The notes under the pieces: model-generated | Databases searched by the model: none | Told to the model about the DNA's origin: nothing | The model's input: the letters and a program-made list of their open reading frames with translations, nothing else | Assembly: GCA_964016875.1 (NCBI GenBank) | Contig: OZ024724.1 | Location: forward strand, 5,814,501 to 5,878,500 | Source: Fallopia convolvulus | Lineage: Eukaryota > Streptophyta > Magnoliopsida > Caryophyllales > Polygonaceae | Reading direction: 5' to 3' | DNA: 64,000 nt | Position numbers and translations under genes: made by a program | Shown here: in pieces, positions 43,392 to 54,585 of the stretch | Layout of the letters: each line of letters opens with the position of its first letter | Position numbering within the stretch: the first letter of the stretch is position 1

Positions 43392-44036
43392 TGTAATAAC
43401 TGTGGTTTTTAAGGATATTTTTGAATTTTTCTCGGATATCCTTTTAACTTTTTTGTCCGTTTTTAACGCTTAATCCAATATTTTTGTTAGAGATTAAATC
43501 CTAGAAAATTCTTGATGATATTCTAAAATTACAAAGAAATGATTTTATGGATCGGTGTGAATTCTAGGATTTTTCAATGAAAAAAAGAATATTTATTGGA
43601 TAAGCCGTCTTTTTAATTACGTATTGTAAAGGATTTAAAATACGAAACGAAAGCCTTAAAAGTTAAAGGTAGTAAGATAAAATCATGAAAAATTGGTTTT
43701 ATTGGTCTACATAATTTACGGGACATTTTGTATTTAGTAAGTTTTTCCATCCGAGGTACATAATTTTACATTTTTAACGCGAGTCCCGTTCCGAGACGAG
43801 TTTGGTCTTAAAATCATCTCTCCTTGCCTTAATAAGGAAGGAACCGAGAGAAATAGATAAGTGTGGTTAGAATTTTATTTGTTTGTTCGTATTATCTCAA
43901 CTTCGAGAGAGAGATAAGTGTGCGAGAAAGGTTTGGAACGACAACGGACTCGGCGAGCACCTTCACCGTCGGCAATCATCTCTGCCATCTCCTCCACCTC
44001 ATCTTCTTCATCCTTGTTGGGCTCGTTGCTGCTGCA

Positions 44037-45444
44037 TGATGAGGTATTTTCGGTGGTCGTTTAATACCTATCAAAGAAACCTAACTTAACCAACTCAGTA
44101 GAGCGATAAGCAAGGGTCGATCCCACAGAGACTCTTGTATTTGTGTTATTGCTTAAGCACCAAGTAACTAATATGGGGGGTTTATTGAGTTAAAATCTAA
44201 TCTAATATGCAAAATCGAGAACTAACTATGAATGCAATTATGATTGAGTTTAACAAGTATGAGAAAAGCGTGTTCAATTAATTAGATCCATCATGATATT
44301 GCTTTACTGATCATCGATTCTCTTGATTCTCTCCTCACTTGAATAATCTATTGTGGATAATGATCCTACTAAGGACTAAAACCCAAACTTCAGATTTAGT
44401 TGATAGACCAACCAGTTCTAACAACCCTAATTATCTAATAACCTAGAAGACCTTCTAGATTCAATTAAATAACAACTTAACGATTCAAGTTATCAATAGA
44501 AACAAATACTTAGAGCAACCAGACATCTAAGTGACTTGTGAATTTATTCCCTACTTTAATCAACTTGTCCAACCGGTACTAAATCAATTAAAGTCTACTC
44601 TTGATCAGATTAACTCCGACCGGTAATTAATCAGATTCAGTTCTCAATTAACCTAGAAATTCTATTAGGTAGCTAATCTAACAAAACCCTAGAAAAATTC
44701 TGATTCAATTAAGCACAAGGAATAATTTCTATTCAAGTTTGTTGAGAATCAATTAAATCTCACAATCATACACAAATCATGACTTCACCAATTAGTCAAA
44801 CACAAAGGAAAATTAGCATTGCATAATTGAAATTAAAATCAAACTTACAAAGGTTTCAAAGTCTTCCTTGAGAGAAAACCCTAGCCTCCAAAAGTATGAC
44901 AAAAGTTCTCTAAAAATAAACTAACATAAAGTATTTATATGTCTCTAAAAATATCCCTCAAACTCTATCTTAAACACATATACTCGGAAATTATAAGCCC
45001 ATAAAATCAAACACCAAAGCCCAAAAACCAAATCTCGGCCCAAACTCTTGTCATTGAAAAAGGCCAGATTGCGCGGCATCGGCACCATATTGCGCGGCCG
45101 CGCATTTGCCTCCCCGCGCAATTGTCACTCAGATGGGATTGCGCGGGTTGCTACGCGGCTTCGATCCCGAGCACTTGGCTTTTGGCTTGGCTCAGTTCTT
45201 TCTTCTCTTGGCTCTTCTCCTAGCATGTCCTAGCTTCCTTAGCTTGCTTGACTCGTCCACCACCACCATGATCCATCTGCACTCGCCCCGCTGTTACTCC
45301 TGAACCTAAAAACCTGTAAAATCGAGCAAACCAACGCATAATACCCGACAACACAAAAACCTAAAAACTACATAAAAGCTAACCAAAACCTAACAAAAAC
45401 ATATATAAAACATGCATCTAAACTACTCCTATATGCAAGCTATA
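44037..45444 (-). repeat. Athila-2 3' LTR
   Basis: Starts TGATGAGGTATTTTC; its last two bases (CA) and the adjoining polypurine tract are missing. It is about 180 bp longer than the other LTR, which has an internal deletion near 51898. Confidence 0.85.
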
Positions 45445-46253
45445 GGATGGGTCAAGCTTATTAGGCTAAGAAAATTTTGTGGAGTTATCAAGAACATGGA
45501 TCTTGTAAGGTAGGAAGGGAAATAATAGGCTTATAAAGAAACATTGCCTCAATCATTTTAATGTCATGCATTCAATCATATAAAGCAGCCTCGAAATAGA
45601 GTATTAACGCAAGTTCTAGAGCTAGATAATCATGGTGATACACTCAAGAATGTAGAGAACAAATATATCATGAAAGGCCAAAAAATATCTCACAAGGCTA
45701 ATTTTTGTCTAGAACTTCAAAATGAATCAAATACTCAAGCTAAATACATGCTCCATCCTATAATCAAGTCATTTAATCAATGATCATGCTTATATCATAT
45801 CCACTTCTGTAAATCATGCAAATCATGGGTTAGAATTTATACTTAACTTAGAAACACAAGAGGAATCAAACAATGGGGAAATAAAAACCTAAATGCAATA
45901 TTTTTGTATTTTTCAATTTTTCTTTCATTTTTCAGAATTTTAATCAATGCATGCAAAAATTATTAAACATGACCTAAACTAATGCAAACTATATGCAATG
46001 CAATCCATTCCCCCATGCTTAAAACATACTTTGTCCCCAAAGTATAGTAAAAAGGTAAAGGAAAGAGAAAAACTCACAAAACCTAGTTGTTTGGCGGGTA
46101 ATAGGGCCGAAAAACCTGTGGTGGCGGTGGCTGGTACTCCGGATGAACCTCTGGCTGCGGTGGATAGTACGGTGGAATCTCCTGAGCTGGTGGTGGCTGG
46201 TATTGTGGGAACTGAGGATACGGTGGATCTAGAAAGGCGTACTGCGGATAAGA
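45445..46253 (-). other. Athila-2 3' non-coding region and lost ORF-1 tail
   Basis: 45445-46085 is non-coding and similar to Athila-1 38490-39150. 46086-46253 still reads in the ORF-1 frame (Pro/Tyr-rich, as YPQFPQYQPPP) beyond the stop at 46254. Confidence 0.65.
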
Positions 46254-47714
46254 CTAATGAGGAGGATAACCCGCTGAACTCCAGCCATCCAATCTAGTGT
46301 TAAGCAATCTGAACTGCTCATCCCGGCGGGCCTGAAAAGCAACAAGCTGCTGATCCTGATGAGTCTGATATGATGTGAACCTCTGATCTACATAACCTCG
46401 CATGTTCTGGAAGCCCTGATCGATGTGAGATGTCATACTGTTGTAGCGCTGCGTGTTGTCCAGCTGCATTTGTCTCATCATCTCCATCATCTGGCTGTAC
46501 TGCGTATCAGAATACTGATGATCACCTCCAACAGGTACAGATTGTCGCTGATGGGTATCCTCCTCAGACTCATCCTCCTCCTTTGTGTCTACAGTTTCAG
46601 CAGACTCTTCCTCTTCCTCTTCTTCTTCTTCCTCAGCCATAGTGAAATCCTCATCCATTTCCTCCTCTTTAGACTCCTCAACAATAATAGGGGCCTTATT
46701 TTTACCTCTAACTGGGCCCCTGACAGTAGTCACATCCAAATCTCCAGCACGGGCTTCAATGTACCAGTTAGCCGGGCTGTTTCCAATCTTGACTCGGCTC
46801 CCATCAGGAAGCTTCATTGCTCGCCTAGAATCCCTGAGCACCCAATAGTAGGAGTTCCTGTAGAAATATAGGACACCCATCTTCTTAAGCATAGTGAAGT
46901 TGATTGCCACCGGTGGGATGTCAACTTGTAACCTGCTCAGATCAACGCCAAAGTGCTTGGCCAGATGGGTCACAATCCCACCAATACAGATAGCTCCTCC
47001 ACCCTTGTTTTCAACATGGTACATATGATTCATCAGCATGGCACCCAAACTCATCCTTTTTTCTTTCAAACAAGCAGCCAATACATCCACATCTTTCTTT
47101 GGGCAATTGTTTCCACCTTCACCCCGTCCATTCATGCTACCAGAAATAAATCGTTGAAAAACTTTGATGGCGGGATGAGTGATGGGGGAAGCCTTTCCTT
47201 GGGTTGGGTTATAAGTTTTTCTCCCTGTTATGGCTCTCCAGAAATGTCTATCAGCCCATGTAGCACCATTTTCAGTAAGCACGACATCATTGTCATAAAT
47301 ATGAAGGAACCCAAATGCCCGGTTGACCTCTTTCAAGGTCATCTTCCTCCTGACACCTCCGAGCCAGAAATTAATCTCCCCTTCTCCTCTGAAATCAATG
47401 GACAAGGTACTCAGAAACTCCAGTATTAACCCCTTGTAAGTTGGTTCACACAGCTTCAAGAACTCGCCCATTCCTAGTGGCGCCCCTATCTCATTCAACA
47501 GATGAGCAATCCCGATCTCATTCATCAGGTTCCAGTCAATGAACCTGGTTGCTGTCCATTTCCTATCATTCAGAAGCTCAAATCGGATCACATGATTGTT
47601 CTTTGCCAAGCTGATCCCAAAAGTTTCTTGGGTATTTTCTCCCACCACAACAGGGGGAGCATAAGCGGCTCGGGATGATGATGCAGTATCTCTTCTACTT
47701 CTTTTCGGAGCCAT
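46254..47714 (-). CDS. ATHILA ORF-1-type protein of Athila-2
   Basis: 486 codons from MAPKRSRRD. The conserved blocks shared with the Athila-1 copy are RFIDWNLM, CEPTYKGLILEFLSTL, RRKMTLKEVNRAFGFLH, RFISGSMNGRGEGGNN, GGIVTHLAKHFGVDL and YYWVLRDSRRAMKLP. A Glu-rich stretch (about 360-390) and Gln-rich helices follow, with QDQQLVAFQARRDEQFRLL near the end. The frame stops at a TAG at 46254 where Athila-1 continues with Gln, so the Pro/Tyr tail of about 55 residues is lost. Family function is unknown. Confidence 0.82.
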   Translation of the reverse strand: MAPKRSRRDTASSSRAAYAPPVVVGENTQETFGISLAKNNHVIRFELLNDRKWTATRFIDWNLMNEIGIAHLLNEIGAPLGMGEFLKLCEPTYKGLILEFLSTLSIDFRGEGEINFWLGGVRRKMTLKEVNRAFGFLHIYDNDVVLTENGATWADRHFWRAITGRKTYNPTQGKASPITHPAIKVFQRFISGSMNGRGEGGNNCPKKDVDVLAACLKEKRMSLGAMLMNHMYHVENKGGGAICIGGIVTHLAKHFGVDLSRLQVDIPPVAINFTMLKKMGVLYFYRNSYYWVLRDSRRAMKLPDGSRVKIGNSPANWYIEARAGDLDVTTVRGPVRGKNKAPIIVEESKEEEMDEDFTMAEEEEEEEEEESAETVDTKEEDESEEDTHQRQSVPVGGDHQYSDTQYSQMMEMMRQMQLDNTQRYNSMTSHIDQGFQNMRGYVDQRFTSYQTHQDQQLVAFQARRDEQFRLLNTRLDGWSSAGYPPH

Positions 47715-48660
47715 TTATATCAAAAATTTACAAAAACCTGCACAACACCACAAACGGACCAAGCAAACACAATTTTTGTTGTCCCAGCAAGGACAACCAC
47801 AACAATATTGCACAGACAATTGGTCAATCACTCACTTCCCCCACAACCTAAAACAATTTAATTAAATTTTAATCAAATTATAGATGAATTTCGGATTTAT
47901 GAAAAAAGCTCAAATAAAACACGAATCTAGGCTAGAATCATGCAATAAACGAACTTTTGTGAAGAACTTAAGCCTAAATCCGAGCCTAAAGGGGTCAAAT
48001 TCGGGTTTTTCTAGCCAAACCTAGATCTAGATTCAACTAAATAAAAACCGAAATTGAGTGGGGGTTTGAGAAACTTACTTGAATCCTTGTTGATTTTGAA
48101 GTTTTTGGCTCGATTTGGGGTTGAAATCCGTCTTGAGAGCTTGAGATGTGCTTGATATGTTGCCTTCAATGGAGGATGGAGGTAGAGGTTGAAGAAGGAG
48201 AGGGGCGGCGAAGTGAAGAAGGGAAGGAAGGAATCGGGCTTAAATTAAAAAGGGTCCCGAAAAAATTGCCGATTGGGCGGCATCGCGCATAATTGCGCGG
48301 CCGCGCCATTGCGAAGCCGCGCAATTGCCTCTCAGTTTGGATTGCGCGGATTTGGGCCTCTGGATTGCGCGGACACGCATTTAGCAACCCAAGCCGCGCA
48401 ATCCCAACTGAGTTGGCATTGCTCGGCTTGGCTACAGATTGCTTGGCCACGGAATTTTTTTGACCCTTTTCCGAGTATTTCTGTACTTTATGGCTTGCCC
48501 GAGTTTATCTAAAATTTGAGGATTATTTCTACCTAAACTAACTAATAAAAACAAAATTTTGTAAAACAGAAAGCAAAAATCAAAGCAAAACTATCCTAAA
48601 ACATGGGTTGTCTCCCAAGAAGCGCATGTTTAACGTCTTTAGCTTGACGTAAAAAGGATA
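47715..48660 (-). other. Athila-2 spacer where RT-integrase is missing
   Basis: Non-coding. It contains a GC-rich patch with repeated ATTGCGCGG (48265-48450), and the conserved TTGTCTCCCAAGAAGCGC plus ACGTC/GACGT hairpin (48605-48660) that in Athila-1 follows integrase. Short open frames here are GC-patch artefacts. Confidence 0.65.
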
Positions 48661-50295
48661 TTAAGAAGGATACGAGCTGTGGAATTCGATCTCCTTCCTA
48701 TCGAATCCCATCTTTAGTGTGCCCTGCGGTATGTCGATCCTTGTATTCGCAGTTTTCAAAAATGGTCGTCCTAGCAACATTGATATCTTTCCAACTCCCG
48801 ACCCCATGTCCATCACTAGAAAGTCAACCGGAAATTTCAAACAGTCCACCGTAACCCATACATCTTCAATTTTTCCTTTAGGCCTTACAGTGGAATGATC
48901 AGCCAACTCTACTATGGTCCGAGTTTCTTTTAATGGTCCCATACCGAGTTTCTCATATAGGGACGAAGAAATCACATTGACAGATGCACCTAAATCAATT
49001 AAAGCTTCGTTCACTTTGGTGCTTCCAATCATGCAAGGAATAGTGAACATGCCAGGGTCGCTGCACTTTTCGGGTAAACGCTTTTGAAACACAGCAAACA
49101 CATGTTCTTTTTCTTTGACTTGCTTTTGACTTTTCTCCTTCTGTCCCCTTTTTAGAGTACACAACTCTTTCAGAAACTTGGCATACCGAGGTACACTCTT
49201 GATTAGATTCAGTAGCGGGACATTAACTTTGCATGTACTGAAAACCTCGAACAGCTCTTTGTCATTCTTCAATTTTCGGGTTTCTTTCAAGGCCTTAGGA
49301 AAGGGTGGGACAGGAACATAGGCTTTCAGAGGAGGTTCAGAGTTGTCTTTCAGCTCGCCCAGATTGCGGGGCTTCGCACCACATTGCGCGGCCGCGCTTT
49401 CACCCTCGATCCTGCGCAATCCCAACTGGGAGCACATTGCGCGGGGTGCACATTGCTCGGTCGCGCTTTTAGCGGCCAAGCCGAGCAATTGGCCCTCGTT
49501 TCGTTTTGTTGATTCTTTAGCTTTGCTCAACTGATATACTTGCCCCGCCTCCGAACCATCATTAATAGAGACAAAACTGACATTCACCCTCGGGTTAAGT
49601 TCCGTCTGAGACGGTAGCTTACTTGAATTTCTTGCTTCCAGTTTGCTCACTGCCTCAGTAATCTGACTAACTTGATTCTCCAGATTCTTTATACTGGACT
49701 TGGTTTCCTGTTGAAGCTGAGTTAGAGAGCCATGTATTGTCAAAACTGTCTGAGTCAGACTTCTGATCATCTGGTCAGTGGACATATCATTCTGATTCAC
49801 TCCCTGAGCCTGAGATTGGAAAGGTGGTCTGTATTGAGCTTGGCCACCTTGATTGTTGAACTGCTGATTGCTTGGATTGCCATACCTCAGATTAGGATGA
49901 TCCCTCCATCCCGGGTTGTAGGTGTTGGAGAAGGGGTCATACCTCGGCCTAGGTGGTCCATATCCTCCCACTGCTTTCACCTCAGCTTTTTGATCTTGGA
50001 GTGTAGGGCAAGCGTCAGTGGGATGCATGTTATCAAAGCAGATTTCACAAGATTTCACCTGCTGTCTACCACCTTGCTGCAACAGCTGCTTCATCATCAT
50101 TTTCAATTCAGTGACTTCATCTTGGATTCTTGTATTAGCCACCACTGAATTTGTAGCTCTCGAGCAAGTCTCTTTTTTGAACTGTCTTGTGCCCTCAGAC
50201 AGTTGTGTAAATAGATCAAACGCAGCAGCATGAGTTGAGAATGTGGCCCTGGCAAGCTGCATTGACCATTCTTCTCTCATCATCCAAGAGGCCAT
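48661..50295 (-). CDS. Athila-2 gag C-terminus and aspartic protease
   Basis: 544 codons. The zinc knuckle CEICFDNMHPTDAC (CX2CX4HX4C, about 83-96) binds RNA. A linker with a coiled-coil stretch (IKNLENQVSQITEAVSKLEA) and a GC-rich insert coding Arg/Ala/Cys-rich sequence (about 275-315) follows. The protease has IDLGASVNVISSSLYEKLGM with the catalytic Asp in DLGA, then LLGRPFLKTANTRIDI. The frame ends just past the protease, with no RT. It overlaps the main gag frame at 50216-50295 in another phase, so a frameshift near 50235 splits gag. Confidence 0.85.
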   Translation of the reverse strand: MASWMMREEWSMQLARATFSTHAAAFDLFTQLSEGTRQFKKETCSRATNSVVANTRIQDEVTELKMMMKQLLQQGGRQQVKSCEICFDNMHPTDACPTLQDQKAEVKAVGGYGPPRPRYDPFSNTYNPGWRDHPNLRYGNPSNQQFNNQGGQAQYRPPFQSQAQGVNQNDMSTDQMIRSLTQTVLTIHGSLTQLQQETKSSIKNLENQVSQITEAVSKLEARNSSKLPSQTELNPRVNVSFVSINDGSEAGQVYQLSKAKESTKRNEGQLLGLAAKSATEQCAPRAMCSQLGLRRIEGESAAAQCGAKPRNLGELKDNSEPPLKAYVPVPPFPKALKETRKLKNDKELFEVFSTCKVNVPLLNLIKSVPRYAKFLKELCTLKRGQKEKSQKQVKEKEHVFAVFQKRLPEKCSDPGMFTIPCMIGSTKVNEALIDLGASVNVISSSLYEKLGMGPLKETRTIVELADHSTVRPKGKIEDVWVTVDCLKFPVDFLVMDMGSGVGKISMLLGRPFLKTANTRIDIPQGTLKMGFDRKEIEFHSSYPS

Positions 50296-50965
50296 TGAAA
50301 AGATATAGAATCAGGTCTTGATCAGTGTAGCCATGGAAAGGACAGCTGGCTACCAACCTCTTGAACCTCTCATAATATTCGTACAAGGACTCATTAGCTT
50401 CTTGTTCGATGTTACTGATTCGCTTTTTCAGATCGTTGAGCCTTGTAGCAGGGAAGTACTTCTCCAGAAAAGCTTCCTTCATCTTAGCCCATGTATCAAT
50501 ACTTCCCGGGGCCAAGTAGTAAAACCAGTCTTTAGCCTGATCCTTGAGAGAAAAAGGAAAGGCTCTCAGAGCGATCTGGTCATGAGTCACATCAGCAGGC
50601 TTCATGCTTGAGCACACAACATGAAATTCAGAAAGATGCTTGTTGGGGTCTTCACTACTATGCCCATGGAATGAAGGCAAAAGGTAGATCAACCCGGATT
50701 TCAGCTCAAACCTGACTCCCTCACCGAGAGCAGGGAATTGCACCGCCAATGGTTGTTGTGTCAGATTTGGTGCAGTTAATTGTCTCAGAGTTTGATCACC
50801 CATCTCAACAGATTCAGCAGATTCAGATTCAGAGTGAGATTCTTCAAGAAAGAACGGCAGGGCCTGAAAGTGATTCCGGATTTCCTTCCTTAGCTTGAAG
50901 AGTATCCTGTCAATATCTGGATAAAAAAGTAGAGGAGATGAGTTAGTAGCACGGGTATGAACCAT
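50216..50965 (-). pseudogene. Athila-2 gag N-terminal part
   Basis: Begins MVHTRATN, as the Athila-1 gag does. It carries the retrotransposon gag signature (DWFYYLAPGSIDTWAKMKEA, FPATRLNDLKKRISNIEQ, YYERFKRLVASCPFHGY). It ends prematurely at 50216 through a frameshift; coding continues in the 50295-48661 frame. Confidence 0.85.
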
Positions 50966-51020
50966 ATAATAGGTTCAAACCCAAAACAGCACAAAAGTAA
51001 TAAACACAAATAGCGACGAG

Positions 51021-51038
51021 TCCCCGGCAATGGCGCCA
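51021..51038 (-). other. Athila-2 primer-binding site (tRNA-Asp type)
   Basis: On the minus strand this reads TGGCGCCATTGCCGGGGA, next to the 5' LTR. It is complementary, with a mismatch, to the 3' end of plant tRNA-Asp as used by Athila. Confidence 0.75.
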
Positions 51039-51042
51039 AATT

Positions 51043-52269
51043 TGATGAGGTATTTTCGGTGGTCGTTTAATACCTATCAAAGAAACCTAACTTAACCAAC
51101 TCAGTAGAGCGGTAAGCAAGGGTCAATCCCACAAAGACTCTTGTATTTGTGTTATTGCTTAAGCACCAAGTAACTAATATGGGGGGTTTATTGAGTTAAA
51201 ATCTAATCTAATATGCAAAATCGAAAACTAACTATGAATGCAATTATGATTGAGTTTAACAAGTAGGAGAAAAGCGTGTTCAACTAATTAGATCCATCAT
51301 GATATTGCTTTACTGATCATCGATTCTCTTGATTCTCTCCTCACTTGAATAATCTATTGTGGATAATGATCCTACTAAGGCTAAAACCCAAACTTCAGAT
51401 TTAGTTGATAGACCAACCAGTTCTAACAACCCTAATTATCTAATAACCTAGAAGACCTTCTAGATTCAATTAAATAACAGCTTAACGATTCAAGTTATCA
51501 ATAGAAACAAATACTTAGAGCAAGCAGACATCTAAGTGACTTGTGAATTTATTCCCTACTTTAATCAACTTGTCCAACCGGTACTAAATCAATTAAAGTC
51601 TACTCTTGATCAGATTAACTCCGACCGGTAATTAATCAGATTCAGTTGTCAATTAACCTAGAAATTCTATTAGGTAGCTAATCTAACAAAACCCTAGAAT
51701 AATTCTGATTCAATTAAGCACAGGGAATAATTTCTATTCAAGTTTGTTGAGAATCAATTAAATCTCACAATCATACACAAATCATGACTTCACCAATTAG
51801 TCAAACACAAAGGATAATTAGCAATGCATAATTGAAATTAAAATCAAACTTACAAAGGTTTCAAAGTCTTCCTTGAGAGAAAACCCTAGCCTTCTCCTAG
51901 CATTGGCACCACATTGCGCGGCCGCACATTTGCCTCCCCGCGCAATTGGCACTCAGATGTGATTGCGCGGGCTTCTACGCGGCTTCGATCCCGAGCACTT
52001 GGCTCTTGGCTTGGCTCGGTTCTTTCTTCTCTTGGCTCTTCTCCTAGCATGTCCTAGCTTCCTTAGCTTTCTTGACTCGTCCACCACCACCATGATCCAT
52101 CTGCACTCGCCCCGCTGTTGCTCCTGAACCTAAAAACCTGTAAAACCGAGCAAACCAGCGCATAATACCTGACAACACAAAAACCTAAAAACTACATAAA
52201 AGCTAACCAAAACCTAACAAAAACATATATAAAACATGCATCTAAACTACTCCTATATGCAAGCTATCA
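51043..52269 (-). repeat. Athila-2 5' LTR
   Basis: 1,227 bp. It starts TGATGAGG and ends CAAGCTATCA. It has a ~180-bp internal deletion relative to the other LTR. Confidence 0.88.
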
Positions 52270-52274
52270 CTGCA

Positions 52275-53761
52275 CCAGGAACCACCAAAACCATTGAAAG
52301 AATCAGGCGGAGCGACTGGATTGGGAGAAAGAATTCACACCGTCGGCTATCTTCTTGCCTCGCCGCGCGACGTCGTCGGCGATCGCTAGCTCCTCCGACC
52401 ACCACTCACAACAAGGGCTGCCACCTGGCAACATCCAACCACCATTCGGCTCAGGGATCGACCCACTATCGAGCCAAACGAGCCATGGGTTCAAGTGAGG
52501 TGATTATGATCGAAATTCATTAGTGGGTTGGTTGCGGAGCCACATTAAGGGCCTTTCGGTTCCGCTTTGCTAATTAAATTTATGATTTTTATAATCTTGA
52601 CGTTGATACGGTCTCACTGGTTCAAACCGCTCGAGAAACAGACATCAGGATCTTCAGTTATAGCGAATACAAGTTTTGACACCGATTGGCAGGTAAAGGA
52701 CTTCAGATATTTACTCGGGATTCGTTGTTAATCCGTTTGATCCGAGATTTGGTCACCTTTAAGAAATGTTGCTAATGAACAATTTTTATTTAGAAATTAT
52801 TTCAAAAGTGAAGCGGATAATTAGTTATAATTTCGCCAAGATGGCTCCTTAAAGCTTGATAGCTAAGGATTAATTATAAATCGATATTCGGAAATCGAGT
52901 CATTTATCGATTAGGAAATTATAGAATTTGAGTATACAGCTAAGAAGCATTTCCGTGAGCTCATTGTTGAGAAATTCTTTTGTTATATTTGGCAGAAGGG
53001 TGATAAAGATTACTGTTGAATTGCTAAGGACGTTGAGCACGCCTTCTAAGGCAAGTGGACGGTTCTCTCTTGCATTACTTTTATTAAATGAGGAATTGAA
53101 TCCCATTTAATATTTGCGTTGGGAACAACTTGTATGATTAATAAAATATGATAGGTTGTTGTTTTGTTAGAAATAATGACCATATTGTTATTATTCAGTT
53201 TCGCGCTAGAACTGGATTTAGGTCCGTTGTGTGTGTGACCTTGTTTGGTTTAGTTGTCTCAAGCTGAGACATTGATATAGATTAATTTAAGGGATGTGAG
53301 CTTAGTCTCCGAAGCATCTCTTTAAAACTCATATTAGGCAGTATCAATATTGATCCCCTAATACTAAGGTCATGACCATTGGCCCGCTCTACGCTTGAGG
53401 GGTGACTATGCACTCTAGCTAAGTGCATTTATTAATATGTGTTGGTAGAGGATTATGGATGAAAAAGGCCCTCTAATCTCTCCATTATTGGGATCCGTAC
53501 TATTCGTTGTTAAAGGATGAAACATGCCCTCTGACCTCGATAGTATTGTGTTCCATCGGCAGTAGTTCGAATTAATATGTGTTGGTAGAAGATTATGGAT
53601 GAAACAAGCCCTCTAATCTCTCCATCATTGGGACCCGTACTATTCTTTGTTCAAGGATGAAACATACCCTCTGACCTCGATAGTATTGTGTTCCATCGGT
53701 AGTAGTTCGAGCCGATTAAAAGATGTCAACTTGTTTGTGAAAAGTTTGAAAGTAATATAAG
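52275..53761. other. middle part of the solo LTR
   Basis: No gene. It includes a 140-bp tandem duplication (53431-53710). It is continuous with 44036 before Athila-2 inserted. Confidence 0.6.
53431..53710 (+). repeat. 140-bp tandem duplication
   Basis: Units 53431-53570 and 53571-53710 both begin ATTAATATGTGTTGGTAGA and end CAGTAGTTCGA or TAGTAGTTCGA. Confidence 0.85.
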
Positions 53762-53956
53762 TGTAAGGCCCGAGGCCATAGAAGTGCTATCCCATGCCAA
53801 CCCGAGAACTTCCCAGGAGGTCACCCATCCTGGTACTACTCCCGCCCTTGCACGCTTAACTTCTGAGTTCTTTGTCCTCACTCGTACTCAGAAAAGAAAG
53901 AGCTCTTGTTGACATGGGGAGCACCTCAATTCCTTATAAATTATCGGGGTGATACA
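53762..53956 (-). repeat. Cassandra LTR 1 (5S-derived)
   Basis: Starts TGTAAGGCCCGAGG and ends GATACA. Confidence 0.88.
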
Positions 53957-54073
53957 ATCTCCCCCACTTAAGCACTTGACGTCCTCTTCAAGGCCCAAGG
54001 ACCGCCCTCCGGGTCGAGTGACCGCCCACTGGGCCAAGCCAACTCGTATCCCAGAGTCGGCTCTGATACCATT

Positions 54074-54268
54074 TGTAAGGCCCAAGCCTTTAGAATCGCT
54101 ATCCCATGCCAACCGGAGGACTTCCCAGGAGGTCACCCATCCTGGTACTACTCTCGCCCATGCACGCTTAACTTCTGAGTTCTTTGTCCTCACTCGAACC
54201 CAAAAAAGGAAGAGCTCTTGTTGACATGGGTAGCACCTCAATCCCTTATAAATTATCGGGGTGTTATA
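54074..54268 (-). repeat. Cassandra LTR 2 (5S-derived, shared)
   Basis: Starts TGTAAGGCCCAAGC; the middle LTR is shared by two internal regions. Confidence 0.88.
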
Positions 54269-54385
54269 ATCTCCCCCACTTAAACACTTGACGTCCTCGT
54301 CAAGGCCCGAGGACTGCCCTCCGGGTCGAGTGACTGCCCACCGAGCCAAGCCAACTCGTAACACAGAGTCGGCTCTGATACCATT

Positions 54386-54580
54386 TGTAAGGCCCGAGGC
54401 CATAGAAGTGCTATACCATGCCAACCCGAGAACTTCCCAGGAGGTCACCCATCCTCGTACTACTCTCGCCCTTGAACGCTTAACTTCTGAGTTCTTTGTC
54501 CTCACTCGAACTCAGAAAAGGAAGAGCTCTTGTTGATATGGGGAGCACCTCAATTCCTTATAAATTATCGAGGTGTTACA
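54386..54580 (-). repeat. Cassandra LTR 3 (5S-derived)
   Basis: Starts TGTAAGGCCCGAGG and ends GTGTTACA. Confidence 0.88.
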
Positions 54581-54585
54581 ATAAG

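Larger units (their letters stand above)
44037..52269 (-). mobile_element. Athila-2 LTR retrotransposon lacking RT and integrase
   Basis: The element is flanked by CTGCA at 44032-44036 and 52270-52274. LTRs: 44037-45444 (3') and 51043-52269 (5'). On the minus strand it carries gag, protease and an ATHILA ORF-1-type gene. Between protease (ends 48661) and ORF-1 (starts 47714) there is no RT, RNase H or integrase, so it is non-autonomous. Primer site is of the tRNA-Asp type. The sequence between the 3' LTR and about 45445 is deleted relative to Athila-1, including the polypurine tract. Confidence 0.88.
53762..54580 (-). mobile_element. Cassandra (5S-bearing TRIM), tandem LTR-int-LTR-int-LTR
   Basis: The array is flanked by ATAAG at 53757-53761 and 54581-54585. 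Three LTRs of 195 bp each carry, on the minus strand, the 3' half of plant 5S rRNA (AAGTTAAGCGTGC, GGATGGGTGACCTCCTGGGA). Two internal pieces of ~117 bp each have a primer site (TGGTATCAGAGC on the minus strand) and a polypurine tract (GGGGGAGAT). Cassandra elements are known for 5S-derived LTRs and have no genes of their own. Confidence 0.9.

Noticed and set aside
48166..48512. Short open frames over the GC-rich patch of Athila-2
   Set aside because: Frames on both strands arise from the GCGCGG repeats; no start context or domain.
53770..54500. 5S rRNA genes on the minus strand
   Set aside because: Only the 3' half of 5S is present, inside 195-bp LTRs with primer sites and polypurine tracts; this is Cassandra, not a 5S array.
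53888..54505. 205-codon minus-strand frame in the Cassandra array
   Set aside because: It consists of repeated LTR and internal sequence; Cassandra is non-coding.
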